From Chrysopilus asiliformis (lineage: Eukaryota > Arthropoda > Insecta > Diptera > Rhagionidae), in NCBI GenBank assembly GCA_964034945.1, contig OZ035962.1:67160274-67224273 (forward strand): a DNA stretch of 64,000 bases. Reading direction: 5' to 3'. The translations under genes were made by a program, and so were the position numbers. Below the pieces are notes generated by a model that saw nothing but the letters and a program-made list of their open reading frames with translations, was not told the origin of the DNA and did not search any database. The stretch's first letter is position 1, and every line of letters starts with the position of its first letter. Shown here in pieces: positions 41,304 to 51,402 of the stretch.

Positions 41304-41654
41304 CTCTAATAATGATATTTGGATTCCGAGCAGCAATGTTTAGAGTAATCCATATATTGTCAATCTATTCAAATAATCCGGGCTTCCTAAATCCGGACTA
41401 TACTGAACGGGGAACCCAGTTCTTATCAACACTCCTAAATAAACACAATAATTGAAAATGCAGTTTGGGTATGATTAATATGTAATTTGCATTAGGATCG
41501 GGTAAGTGCTTAAGTCCAGAAATAGGCTTTTAAATAGCTAGTTACAGAAGCTTCTTGCCAAATTTATAGCCAAAGAAAGATAAGCAATATAGGATGGCTC
41601 GAAATCAAACAAATATTATTTAATTCGCAAATATTTTATTTTCCAAACCGAACT
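41304..41654. other. Unassigned DNA
   Basis: No gene or element is recognised. It ends at the target site of a hAT. Confidence 0.45.
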
Positions 41655-41746
41655 ATCTAACGCAGCGGTGGCCAACCCGCGGCCCGCGGGCCGCATGCGG
41701 CCCGAGACGTTTGAAAATGCGGCCCGCCAAATGATTTGAAATTTAC

Positions 41747-42332
41747 AAAAAAAAACATAACAAAAGCTATAATTGCCAATCTGGCAATCATTGGAGACCC
41801 GTATGGTGATATTCGTATCAAAATTCGAACAGTTATACCAAAATTCCACTTTGAAGTCAAACTTTCCAATAAGATTTTTTAAAATTTATTCCAATCGGAT
41901 TTTCATGTATGGGAGTTTTATGTAGAATCATATCCTAAATAACTTTTGTTCTTGGACTTTTTTGATAAGATGCACCGTTTTTGAGATATTCACAAAAAAC
42001 GATTTCGTTCGTATGGGGGGTACCCCCCCTAATGGTCCATTTTTGCCCATTAACGAACTTAGCCTCGCATTTTACGAAAAACGGATCTGTGCAAACTTTC
42101 AAGTCTCTAGCTCAATCCGTGCGCCCGCAATCCGCGCCACAGACAGACAGACGGACGGACAGACGGACAGACGGACAGACGGACGGACAGACGGACGGAC
42201 ATGCAGAAATTAAATATTTTTATCATTCTAAACACACTGGTGTAATTCATTTTTTTGTGCGATGACGGGATCTTGGCGTTACAAACGGTAAGGCAAAGTT
42301 AATATACCCTTTGGTTTCACCATACGGGTATA
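41747..42332 (-). mobile_element. DINE-1-like family A, copy 4
   Basis: Complete: hairpin ATTGCCAATCTGGCAAT (41771), ACCCGTATGGTGA, a long GACAGACG/GACGGACG core (42141-42200), terminal TCACCATACGGGTATA. Nearly identical to copy 2 at 26793-27365, so recently copied. It starts in an A-run. Confidence 0.9.
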
Positions 42333-42408
42333 AAAATATGTAACTAATAAAATATAAAATAACTAAAACTGCTCATAAAGTTTATATGCAATTTTACAAT
42401 TTAATTTT

Positions 42409-42906
42409 TATACCCGTATGGTGAAACCAAAGGGTATATTAACTTTGCCTTACCGTTTGTAACGCCAAGATCCCGTCATTACACACAAAAATGAATTGCG
42501 CCAATGCGTTTAGAATGATAAAATAAATTAATTTGTGCATGTCCGTCCGTCTGTCCGGCTACAGACCTGAAATTTTACGCAGATTCGTTTTTCGTAAAAT
42601 GCGAGGCTAAGTTCGTTAATGGCCAAAAATGGACTATTAGGGGGGGTACCCCCCATAACAAATGAAAACGTTTTTTGCGAATAACTCAAAAACGGTGCCT
42701 CTTATCTAAAAAGTACAAGAACAAAAGTTATTTAGGATTTGATTCTACATAAAAGTCCCATACCTCAAAATCCGATTGGAACAAGTTTTAAAAAAATTTT
42801 ATTGGAAAATTTGAATTCAAATGAAATTTTGATACGCCGTTCAATTAAATCACCATACGGGTTTTCAATAATTGCCAGATTGGCAATTATAGCTTTTGTT
42901 ATGTTT
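42409..42906 (+). mobile_element. DINE-1-like family A, copy 5
   Basis: Opposite orientation to copy 4 and 76 bp away: TATACCCGTATGGTGAAACC, short core GTCCGTCCGTCTGTCCG (42541), inner TCACCATACGGGTTTTCAAT, hairpin ATTGCCAGATTGGCAAT (42871), end TTTTGTTATGTTTT. Confidence 0.88.
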
Positions 42907-43303
42907 TGACATTTGTTCAGTCAAAGTAGCTGATTTCTAGTAGGCTGCCCTGATTACCTCCTGGTTGACATTTCTAAGTACGCTATGGAGATACGATAAA
43001 TATGAAAAATCATGACTGAACATGCCCAAGCGGTGATTTCTTTATTCGCCAAAATATGGAGTAGGGGAAAAAATCATGATTTTTAAAAGCCCAATGGAGT
43101 CGTGGGGTTATGCTCAACTTTTTGCATTTTGTTTTAAATTTTTTTTTAAACCAAGTGACTGTTAAAAAACAACATAAAATATTATTTAAAAATTTTACTA
43201 AGAAACGGCGGTTATTCTATTTTTTCATGTGCGGCCCGCCAAAAAAAATGAATCATCAGATTGGCCCGTGGAACGATTTGGGTTGGCCAGGCCTGATCTA
43301 ACG

Positions 43304-44777
43304 AATAATTTAATAATGGCAAATTAAAGAAATAAAAGTAACCGGGTACTACGCTAATTATACAATTCCTACAGCAATTTTCTATGAGTCAATAATCTGT
43401 CCAATTTAGTAATAGTTTTAAATATGGCTATAATAAAACACAATAAACACACTAAAATACAGTGTAAAATACGCTATAACCATTATAAGCGGGTATGGAA
43501 ATGAAGCGACTTGCTTATAATGATTTGATGTTTTTATCACTTAAACATTCATGTCAAATTTAACACCAAATATTATACTTTCAGACTTATTTTATAGCTA
43601 ATTAAATTTTAATTTAGATGTGATAACGGCTCCGTACAAGACATGTTAAATGTTGTATCCGTTTTGAAACGATATAAATTCACAATTACGAACTGTACGC
43701 AATTATAGAACGATGTTGAACCTACAAAAATTACAGAATTTTGACAACTTGAATGCCCCCTAATCGTCCTCTTTCCCCCGGGCACCGTTTTCTTTTTAGG
43801 GCTTTCGGGGAGGGTTTTTGGATGTATCCGGGGAGGGTTTTCGGATAGGTCCGGGATTTTCAAATGAGTCCAGGGAATTTCGAGCCAATTAAGAAGTCCA
43901 AGGCAGAAACACAAAACACGGGTTGTGAGCACATATCATAATATAACATAGATCGCGCTATGTCATATAAAACTACCAAATAAATTGGTCTTATGATATA
44001 TCGCTATCCTTTATATTCACTGGAATTAGGTATTGTCAACTTTGGATACAAAATTATATATTTTTTCACAGAAATTGTGCATTTTTCATACCACATATGA
44101 TGACGAAAAATCTTAAACATTTAAGATCTTTTTAACATTTATTGCTGTTCATCCTAGCTGACATTTTAAATTCTGATGTAAATAAATAAAGGATATAAAA
44201 TAAATAGCTGAACATAGTTTGTAAGGACTATAATAGAATTTAAACGTTTTTAAGACATCAGAAAATTTCGCTCTTACTTTGGAATTGTAAGGAATTTTTT
44301 GGGATTATTGCATATAGGCTATATTAAACCGGTTTAACAGATTTCAGATTCTAATTTTAATAATATACCAAAATGTGCTATCTCCATATTTATCCTATTT
44401 GGTGTTATAAGACTCTTTTGAGCTCTCCCGTTTTCTTCATTTATGACTACAATAAAACACGGCTTAATGAACAACGATTTTTGTTACAAATTACGAGTAC
44501 TTGAATTTATCCGCGATATGCATTTAAATGTGTAAGATTTAATGTAATTTTAGCATTTGTGGATGCATATAATTATCCATGTTGCATTTAAACTTACTCT
44601 ACTGTAGTTGCAAAAACCAAATTTAGCCGCCTTATCAATCAAGTATTTGCATTTTTTGCATGCCATTACATATTTTGCATACAGCATTATCTATAAAGTA
44701 ATCACCCTCATTCTGTAATCCGAAGATCAAAGGTAAAACCAAACGCGCAGTCGATTCGATTCGCCGCTTAATCTGTA
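43304..44777. other. Unassigned DNA
   Basis: One small hairpin (CATTATAAGCG ... CTTGCTTATAATG) lies at 43471-43512. A G/C-rich patch at 43750-43870 repeats GGGGAGGGTTTT(T/C)GGAT twice. No gene is recognised, and the minus-strand frame across the patch looks like composition noise. Confidence 0.4.
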
Positions 44778-44985
44778 TTCTGAAAGTCGATATTAAACTC
44801 ACTTTTCAATATTCTGAAAGTCGATATTAAACAAACTTTTCAATCGAAAGTCGATATTAAACTCACTTTTCAATATTCTCTGAAAGTCGATATTAAACTC
44901 ACTTTTCAATCGAAAGTCGATATTAAACTCACTTTTCAATACTCTGAAAGTCGATATTAAACTCACTTTTCAATCTCACTTTTTA
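44778..44985. repeat. Minisatellite, GAAAGTCGATATTAAACTCA unit
   Basis: Six units of 30-37 bp, each GAAAGTCGATATTAAACTCA plus CTTTTCAAT, with or without an ATTCT or ACTCT spacer. Units are nearly identical. Confidence 0.93.
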
Positions 44986-45021
44986 AGACCAGCTGATTGT
45001 TTTTATGTGATTTATTTGCTA

Positions 45022-45364
45022 CACGGCAAAAAATCCTGGAGTATTTTTCAATCCAAAAATTATATTGACGAAATCTTAATACATATTTTGGATTGGAATT
45101 TAATACATGCGAATTTTTGAAAATATTTTAGCCTTTTTTGCTGTCATATTTGAAAAGTTTTTTATTATGTATTGAACTTAAATACTTTTAACATTAATGT
45201 CTACAATTTAATCAAAATTTTAGACTTTAATACTGAATTAAACCAAAAATAAATTTATAAAAATTTCTAATCCATATTATTGGATTAGAATTTTCCCTTG
45301 GATTACATATAGGTCCACCGTAATCCAGTTTTGATTGGAATTTACTCCAAGATTTTTTGCCGTG
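45022..45364. mobile_element. TA-flanked MITE with CACGGCAAAAAATC ends
   Basis: CACGGCAAAAAATCCTGGAG and the inverted CTCCAAGATTTTTTGCCGTG are flanked by TA (45020-45021, 45365-45366). TTGGATTGGAATTT-type motifs recur inside. Non-coding. Confidence 0.82.
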
Positions 45365-45498
45365 TAGTTATTTTGTGAATTTTGAAGTGAAAATAGACTC
45401 TAAACATTTTTCTACGCTATAGTGTATTTTATTGATGAGCTTAAGTTTTGTAGTTCCATTTCTGTGTTGTCCCTAAAAAAATTGAGTCACCTTTCGCG

Positions 45499-45900
45499 AT
45501 GTCTGACTTTTTCTTCATTTTTGTGATCAAAAATCCGAGCTCTTCATTCGTCGTATGGATCTTCTTTGCACTGCTGTTTGAAATAAAACCCTTTGTTCAT
45601 TATAAATTTAAAAAAAAAATTATCAAACTTGCCTTCTGTCAATTACGGCCAACACGAAAGGCGAGAAAATTCCAGCGAATAGTTCTAACCTCAAAGCATC
45701 ACTCGATCGTTTCCCAGACTAACAAAAATCAATGTGTTAAAGGTATATTTGACCCCGATCTGCCCAAATTTTCCCCTGCGGCGTATTTCTTTGAAAGGTT
45801 CTATTACGCATTTAAAAAAAACTGCTATCTTGTGGTGCATTTCTTAGTAAACTGGCAATTCCAAATCCATTGCAAATACTTTAGCGTTGGACTTTCTTGA
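45499..45900 (+). CDS. Hypothetical 133-codon ORF
   Basis: ATG at 45499 (context TCGCGATGTC) opens a frame with a hydrophobic N-terminus (FFFIFVIKNPSSSFVVWIFF, residues 4-23, a possible membrane segment). A basic part (RPTRKARKFQRIVLTSKHHS, around residues 50-69) and an aromatic C-terminus follow. I recognise no family. The length is notable for AT-rich DNA but not beyond chance, and no splice or promoter context supports it. Confidence 0.2.
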   Translation: MSDFFFIFVIKNPSSSFVVWIFFALLFEIKPFVHYKFKKKIIKLAFCQLRPTRKARKFQRIVLTSKHHSIVSQTNKNQCVKGIFDPDLPKFSPAAYFFERFYYAFKKNCYLVVHFLVNWQFQIHCKYFSVGLS

Positions 45901-46082
45901 ATTTGTGGTAAGAATCACTTTATAAAAAACTTCCATCACAGTCGGTCGTTTGTTTTATTTGATTGTCTTATAAAAGAGAAAAAAAGGAATAGCAGCAAAT
46001 GTCTCTCTCGCCCTCTTGCGGTTATTATAATAAAATACATGGTTTAAAATACAATGTTGACCTTAAGTCATTTTTTTAATAG

Positions 46083-46330
46083 AGAAGACTCGCGATAATA
46101 TGAAATCATTAAAGTATGTTGAGTATATAGTGAGTAATTCATACCCGAGGTTTCGATTGCTAATTTTAGGTCTCGATTAGACATAACTTGGGATTTTTTG
46201 TTCAAGACATCAAAAAAAAAAATCCTGAAAATCCTGTCTCTACGCGACATTTCAATGTCAGGCCATAAAAAAAATCGCTATTTATGTCTAATCGAGACAA
46301 GGTTTAAGTCTCCTAGACTTTTCGCTCATA
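46083..46330. repeat. Pogo-like scrap and TCTCGATTAGACATAA inverted repeat
   Basis: CTCGCGATAATATGAAATC at 46089 resembles the MITE at 20783. TCTCGATTAGACATAA at 46172 is inverted at 46284-46300, which may be a separate MITE of about 150 bp with unclear outer ends. Confidence 0.45.
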
Positions 46331-46386
46331 AGTTGAGTACTAGTTTTCTAAAAAGGCAGTCTTACTCCTAACATTATCTAGTATTA

Positions 46387-46734
46387 AGGCTCAACTATGA
46401 TAGACATAAGAACGCATATGTAGCTGCATATGTCATTTCCAGAATAAGAAAGTCAATGTTATTACCCACAATAGACATGTGTCAAAGTGTTGCCACTTTC
46501 AAACCTTCGTTAAACATTCGTTAAGCATGAATAATTCGACACAAATGGAACTGGCATATGTAAATAGTGAACATAACCTAAAATTTTAGTGTGAATTTAA
46601 TAATATTGTAGCCATATTAATTTCCACTTGAGGTAAAATGAAGATTAGCTTTTATGCTGAGAGCTACGTATGTCAACATTCGTTGGGAATTTGACATTTA
46701 CATATGCGTTCTTATGTCTATCATAGTTGGGCCT
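46387..46734. mobile_element. TTA-flanked MITE, AGGCTCAACTATG ends
   Basis: AGGCTCAACTATGATAGACA then TAAGAACGCATATGTA is inverted at the right end (46700-46734), flanked by TTA (46384-46386, 46735-46737). CATATG motifs are reiterated. An open frame across the right end is not protein-like. Confidence 0.88.
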
Positions 46735-46757
46735 TTAGGTCGTGAAATATTGCATTA

Positions 46758-47141
46758 TGCTACATTTACACGAATGACAAATTTGTCATTTTTTTCTTGT
46801 CATTATGTTAATTCCCGTGTAAATGGCATAATTTTTGTAATTTTTTCTGTCAGAAAATGTCAATCTCTCATAAAAGAATGAACTTGTCCATTCTTTTATG
46901 CCAGATTGTCATTCGTGCAAACGCAATATTAGTTATGACAAAAGTTGAATACTAAAGTTGTCATAACTAATATTGCGTTTGCACGAATGACAATCTGGCA
47001 TAAAAGAATGGACAAGTTCATTCTTTTATGAGAGATTGACATTTTCTGACAGAAAAAATTACAAAAATTATGCCATTTACACGGGAATTAACATAATGAC
47101 AAGAAAAAAATGACAAATTTGTCATTCGTGTAAATGTAGCA
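46758..47141. mobile_element. 384-bp near-perfect palindrome, copy 2
   Basis: Same length and almost the same sequence as 16403-16786 (GTTCATTCTT here, GTTCGTTCTT there, in the right arm). TTA flanks both ends (46755-46757, 47142-47144), placing it in the PIF/Harbinger-like TTA class. Arms about 175 bp, centre about 30 bp. Confidence 0.95.
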
Positions 47142-47276
47142 TTAGGTCCCATTTAAACGATCAAAGTTATTTGTCAAAGTTATTTGATGTCAACTAAAAT
47201 GGACCACTACGTCCATAACACTACGTCGAAGCATTTAGACGATCAAATTTATTTGACATCAAGTAACTTTGATTAT

Positions 47277-47862
47277 ACGAGAATGTGGATCGCGCATATG
47301 CTTGAAAATCGCAGAATCTTCGCATCTCTGGGGGATCAAACTAGAGAGGGAATAGTTCACAGGGGGACTCCTCAAGGAGGAATACTCTCACCCTTACTTT
47401 GGGTGCTGGTGATGAATAACCTCTTACTTGATCTGGACAGACAGGGATTCCGAGTCGTCTGTTACGCAGACGACTTGGTAATCCTTGTAACCGGCAAATT
47501 TGAAACAGAACTCAGCGGGCTAGCCCGGACAGCCATTAACCTGGTATGCAAACCTTACTAAGAGCCTCTTAAATCTGGAACGGAATCCCCTTCGTCTAAC
47601 GACTTGGATTCTAACTGGGCACTCCCTCCTGAAGGATCACGCTTTCAAGATGAGGCTGGTGGATAATCCACAATGCAGGGGCTGCGGAGAAGAGCGGGAA
47701 ACGGTGGAGCACTTTTTGTGTCACTGTCCAGCCTTAACCCGTACTCGCGTCAAATGCTTCGGCTATCCCTTTCTAGAGGAACTCCATGAGGCAGGAACTC
47801 AGGGCTGGGAGCCGATTCGAAAATATATAGCACTGGCGGGATGGCTAAACAACCGTACTTGA
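47277..47862 (+). pseudogene. LINE ORF2 relic: RT core plus C-terminal knuckle
   Basis: RT motifs: MWIAHMLENRRIFASLGDQT, then VHRGTPQGGILSPLLWVLVM and GFRVVCYADDLVILVTGKF; the catalytic YADD is intact. After AINLV the frame jumps, by a deletion that removes the thumb/RNase H region, to LTKSLLNLERNPLRLTTWIL and LKDHAFKMRLVDNPQCRGCG, ETVEHFLCHCPAL, ending GWLNNRT-stop. R1/I/Jockey group. The relic at 19605 has a different, shorter join at the same place. Confidence 0.9.
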
Positions 47863-47979
47863 GCTCAATCTGCTCCAGCGAGGGACATCGGAGGTGTACA
47901 ATGGGCCCAACTTGAGGCCTGCGTGCGTGGGGTTCCCTGGTGAACCCCCCTCCTATCAAACCAACCAACCAAACCAACC
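47277..47979 (+). mobile_element. 5'-truncated LINE with target duplication
   Basis: A 12-bp direct repeat AACTTTGATTAT flanks it (47265-47276, 47980-47991). The 3' end is a CCAAC/CAAA-type repeat tail (about 47957-47979). The left border falls inside the reverse transcriptase gene. Truncation, target duplication and tail are the signature of target-primed reverse transcription. Confidence 0.93.
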
Positions 47980-48072
47980 AACTTTGATTATTTAAATGAG
48001 TCCTTGGATACTAATTAGAAATATGTTCTCAAGGAGTTTTACAAAATAACAATTGTTTGTTTTAACTCTCTC

Positions 48073-48406
48073 TTATTCTTTGCAAATTTTTGTTTCTAGG
48101 ACCAGAATAATCTAGGTGAGTTTTCTTACAAAAAAAACTCGAATTTCGAGATTTCTGTCCTTAATGAGTTGACATAGATAGGTGTATGTACAAAATTTAA
48201 GAGAAACCGAAATAAATAATAAAATCTAAACCAAATTTTTCTTTGCAAATTTTTGTTTCTGGGCCTAGAACGATCCTCTAGGTGCGTTTTCTCTCCGAAA
48301 ACTCGAACTTCGAGACTTCTGTCCTTGCTAGGTTAACATACGAGTAGATAGGTACAATCTATGTACAAAATTTAATAGAAGCCGAAATAAAAAATACATC
48401 TAAAAT
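48073..48406. repeat. Tandem duplication, about 165-bp unit
   Basis: TTTGCAAATTTTTGTTTCTA at 48076 and TTTGCAAATTTTTGTTTCTG at 48243 begin two units. They share GAGTTTTCT/GCGTTTTCT, ACTCGAATTTCGAGATTTCT (ACTCGAACTTCGAGACTTCT), GTACAAAATTTAA and CCGAAATAAA in order. Diverged about 20%. It may lie in the 3' untranslated region of the minus-strand exon candidate at 48454-48551. Confidence 0.75.
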
Positions 48407-48453
48407 ATATCTTCAAGGATTAAAGCCTTATAATTTTGTATAAAAATCTTATT

Positions 48454-48551
48454 CTATGAGCCAAAGATCACAGATATTTTTTTGTTATCGGGGTCGCCCG
48501 TCACATAGGCGCTGGCTGCTTTGATGGCGTCGGCAACGATTGGCGCTTCAC
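48454..48551 (-). CDS. Candidate terminal exon, unknown gene
   Basis: The minus strand, after an AG at 48553-48552, reads (G)EAPIVADAIKAASAYVTGDPD then NKKISVIFGS-stop. Composition is GC-rich and protein-like, quite unlike the surrounding AT-rich DNA. The entry phase would be 1. I do not recognise the protein. It could also be a fragment of a processed gene. Confidence 0.4.
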
Positions 48552-49902
48552 CTCATCCCGACCAAAGTGGACAAATAAATTTTGATGGGTTCCAAAGTCA
48601 AAATTCTTGAAAAGCCAAGATTTAATGAAAATAAATTTTGGAATAATTATAAATAAAAATGTCGACATTTACATACAGACGTTGATGGGTGTATTTTTGT
48701 AATCACATATGCGACCTTTATAATATATTCGCTTGTATTTTATTTATTTTATTCGCATTTTTATTAACAAAAATTTTTATTTTATTTGAGGCTGTGTTTT
48801 TTTTTTGTTGTTGTTTCACTAAAGCTGAAATTCAACTAAGTGTATATATATATATATATTATAAATTTTTGTTACTGATCGGGTCTCGGTCTCAGGTGCC
48901 AATCCCACTAGAGTTCATCAATAAGATAAATGCTGTTGGTCGGTGGCTGCTTCTGTTACTTCTGCACTGAAGTTGTTTTTTTTTTTTTTTTTGAATTTTG
49001 GGTCCGGCTGGCTGCTGCTGATCTTCGATACCGCTCTTGATGCTGATGTTGATTTTAATGCTGAGGTGATGCTGCTTGATGCCTATTTGTCCAAGTTATT
49101 ATCATATATGTGTAGTTTTAGGCAACGCGAAACCACCAAGAGCCACCACCGCGTGATTCCTTTCACATGAAAAACTTTCTCTAAAAAACAGGTACGAGTA
49201 GGTTATATGTCTAACGAAACAAACTGTTGATAGTTTAGTTGTTTTTAGCTATCTGCTCAGTCGAGAGGCAGAGGCTCATCGAGCCACACAAATTTTTTTA
49301 ATCATCAAGTATAGTTACCTTATTAACGAACATATATTGAATATACGGTGTATATTGTATCTATACAATACTTTATCCCTCAACAATATTAAGTCTCAGT
49401 AAATTTTTTTTTATTATTATTATTATTTCGCTTTAAGCATAACAAACGAAAGACAAAAACTGGTTTATGTTTTTGCTTGCAAAGGAAATAAATACAAAAA
49501 ATAAGAATTAATCTGTGAAAACGCTGAAGATTCACTCACTTTTCGCGAGAAACTAACGAGAATTGACATTATTAGAAGGAAGTTCTTTCGACATACAATC
49601 CAAGGTTAAATACTTGAAATTTTTTGAAATTTAATTACTAATTGTTAACAAAAGACGGAATTTGACAAATAGATTGTATTTTTTTTTTTACTAAATACAA
49701 CAACGGGAAAGAAGAAGAAATCAAAATAAAAAAGTGTGTTAAGTTCAAGTTGTAGTTTTGTTGTAAGAAATCTGTAAAGGTATTTTTGCGAAAAATTATC
49801 TTATGAAGAAATTTATTTGAAAATTTGTGGCTGGTGTTAATTAAAGTTTAGAGATTTGTTGTTTAAGTTAATTTGATTGAATGAAAAAGCTGCATTAACA
49901 AA
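48552..49902. other. Low-complexity, possibly untranslated or regulatory DNA
   Basis: It contains T-runs, (TA)n at 48843-48860, a GCTGCT/TGATGCTGA-rich patch (49005-49085) and (TTA)n near 49410. No transposon ends are recognised. The patch and the clean Kozak-like start at 49903 could be a 5' leader of a + strand gene. Confidence 0.35.
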
Positions 49903-49937
49903 ATGGCGCCTGAAGCTCATCTGCAGTTAACATTAAT
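49903..49937 (+). CDS. Candidate first coding exon, unknown gene
   Basis: AACAAAATGGCG is an excellent insect start context, followed by MAPEAHLQLTL and a consensus donor GTAAGTAATA at 49938. No downstream exon can be assigned in the window, so this is a proposal only. Confidence 0.3.
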
Positions 49938-50228
49938 GTAAGTAATACTATAAAAAAAAATTGCCCATTTTTGTAAAACAGAAAAGGGGTTATAAAAATT
50001 ACCAAAATCTAAAAATAACATAAAATATTGTAACACATTTTCCTTTTTTGCATGCAACCTTGTCGTATTTGCATATGAACAAACGAATATCTTATTTTGG
50101 ATGAAGATATTGTGATTTTACAGATGATTTTTCCGATTTTTTTTTGGGTGTATTTATTTATATCTGTGCATAAAAATCCATATGAGACATGCCATACAAC
50201 AGACGTATTGTGAAAGTTAACAAATATC

Positions 50229-50340
50229 TCAGATATATGAAAGTGAAGCAGCTTCTTCATCTCCATCTTCACAATCGTTGTCCGGTCTTGTGGATGGAAT
50301 CGAGCCCTTTTTCGAATTAATGCCGATATTAATTGGCTTT
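50229..50340 (-). CDS. Candidate terminal exon, unknown gene
   Basis: After a good minus-strand acceptor (TTTTACTTTTAG, 50341-50342) the frame reads KPINIGINSKKGSIPSTRPD then NDCEDGDEEAASLSYI-stop (TGA at 50231-50229). Polar and acidic, like a C-terminal tail. Entry phase 2. The exon end at 63481 (SSSSKKNSRSEA(R), donor GTAATA, phase 2) would be compatible but is weak. Confidence 0.4.
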
Positions 50341-50734
50341 CTAAAAGTAAAATTTTAAATGATGATGATTAAAAAACACATTTTAATCAAATTCAACCAT
50401 ACATATGTATATCTGTATGCTTATCTTTATACAAGATAAATAAATAAATAAAAAATCAGCAAAAAAAAGAGAATATTTGTTAAACAATACAAAACTTATA
50501 TCAAGTGACAAAAGTGGTAGCGATTTGAACTTTATTTCCGGTTATGGACCGGTTTTTGTCATTTGTGCAAAATACAAAAAAGCTCATTAGAAATGTACAT
50601 ACCCGACTAATAGTAAATAATAATACTAGTGATAATTGAAAAGATACCCATACAATGTGTACATACGATTATATATATTTATAAGGAAAGGTGTTTGCAC
50701 GTTAGATCGCTCATTGTCATTTTTGTGCCTCAGG

Positions 50735-50849
50735 CAAGGCAGATATGCATAATATTGTAGTTTCCCAAGATGATTCGATTCGCCTCTTCTTGAGCGGTAT
50801 ATGTTGGCTGCTGAGGTTGCACGAGCTGCTGTCTATGTTGGGTCGAAAA
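50735..50849 (-). CDS. Candidate exon, glutamine-rich
   Basis: The minus strand reads FSTQHRQQLVQPQQPTYTAQ then EEANRIILGNYNIMHICLA-stop, preceded by a possible acceptor (GTGAAATAG, 50852). Codon usage looks coding. The exon ends in a stop rather than a donor, so it would be an alternative last exon or chance. Confidence 0.3.
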
Positions 50850-50860
50850 GACTATTTCAC

Positions 50861-51053
50861 GTTTTTTAAACACTCTTTTTTTGTGCTGCCACTCAATGCA
50901 ACTTAGCGAATTTGTGGGAATTTTCTCTGATTAAGGGAATCTGTCTAAAAGCTGAAATCTAATGCAGAAAAAAAACTATGTGAAACTTGTCTTAAATGCA
51001 AAAAAAAACCTACAATTCGATTTGTGGTTTTTTCGTCAATTTCTTGACGTCTG
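50861..51053. other. Unassigned DNA
   Basis: AT-rich with no recognisable feature. Confidence 0.4.
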
Positions 51054-51402
51054 TTTCATACACAGGGCAAGTTTTGCCGTATTGCTCGCAGGGCAATCAA
51101 AATCAGTGGGTTTTTATGAAAAAATCAGAAACCCGTTGCCCTGCTATTCTTAAATTTAATAATTTTTGAAGTATTGTAAAACGGCCTAAGAAACGTTTCT
51201 TACGCAGGGCAATTATTTATTTGCCCTGGATTTAACACGCAGGGCAATAGATACTTGCCCAGCGTTTCTTAAGTAGGATCACCTACACATCACCTGCTGA
51301 GAGTATTTGACACAGCATGGCAATGGAAATGAGCGTATTTCGTTATTAATTTTACATTTCCATGTGATTTTATTTTGCTTAAGAAACGTAGGGCAAGTAT
51401 GC

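Larger units (their letters stand above)
41663..43295. mobile_element. hAT element containing two DINE-like insertions
   Basis: Ends CAGCGGTGGCCAACCCGCGG and the inverted GGGTTGGCCAGGCCTG are flanked by an exact 8-bp duplication ATCTAACG (41655-41662, 43296-43303). GCGGCCCGC motifs occur at both ends. Family A copies occupy 41747-42332 and 42409-42906. Without them the hAT is about 550 bp and non-coding. Confidence 0.93.
47145..48000. mobile_element. MITE with GATCAAAGTTATTTG motifs, split by a LINE
   Basis: GGTCCCATTTAAACGATCAA at the left is inverted at the right as TTGATTATTTAAATGAGTCC. TCAAAGTTATTTG/CAAGTAACTTTGA motifs recur. The LINE at 47277-47979 lies near the right end. Without it the MITE is about 150 bp. 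It abuts the palindrome's TTA. Confidence 0.7.
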
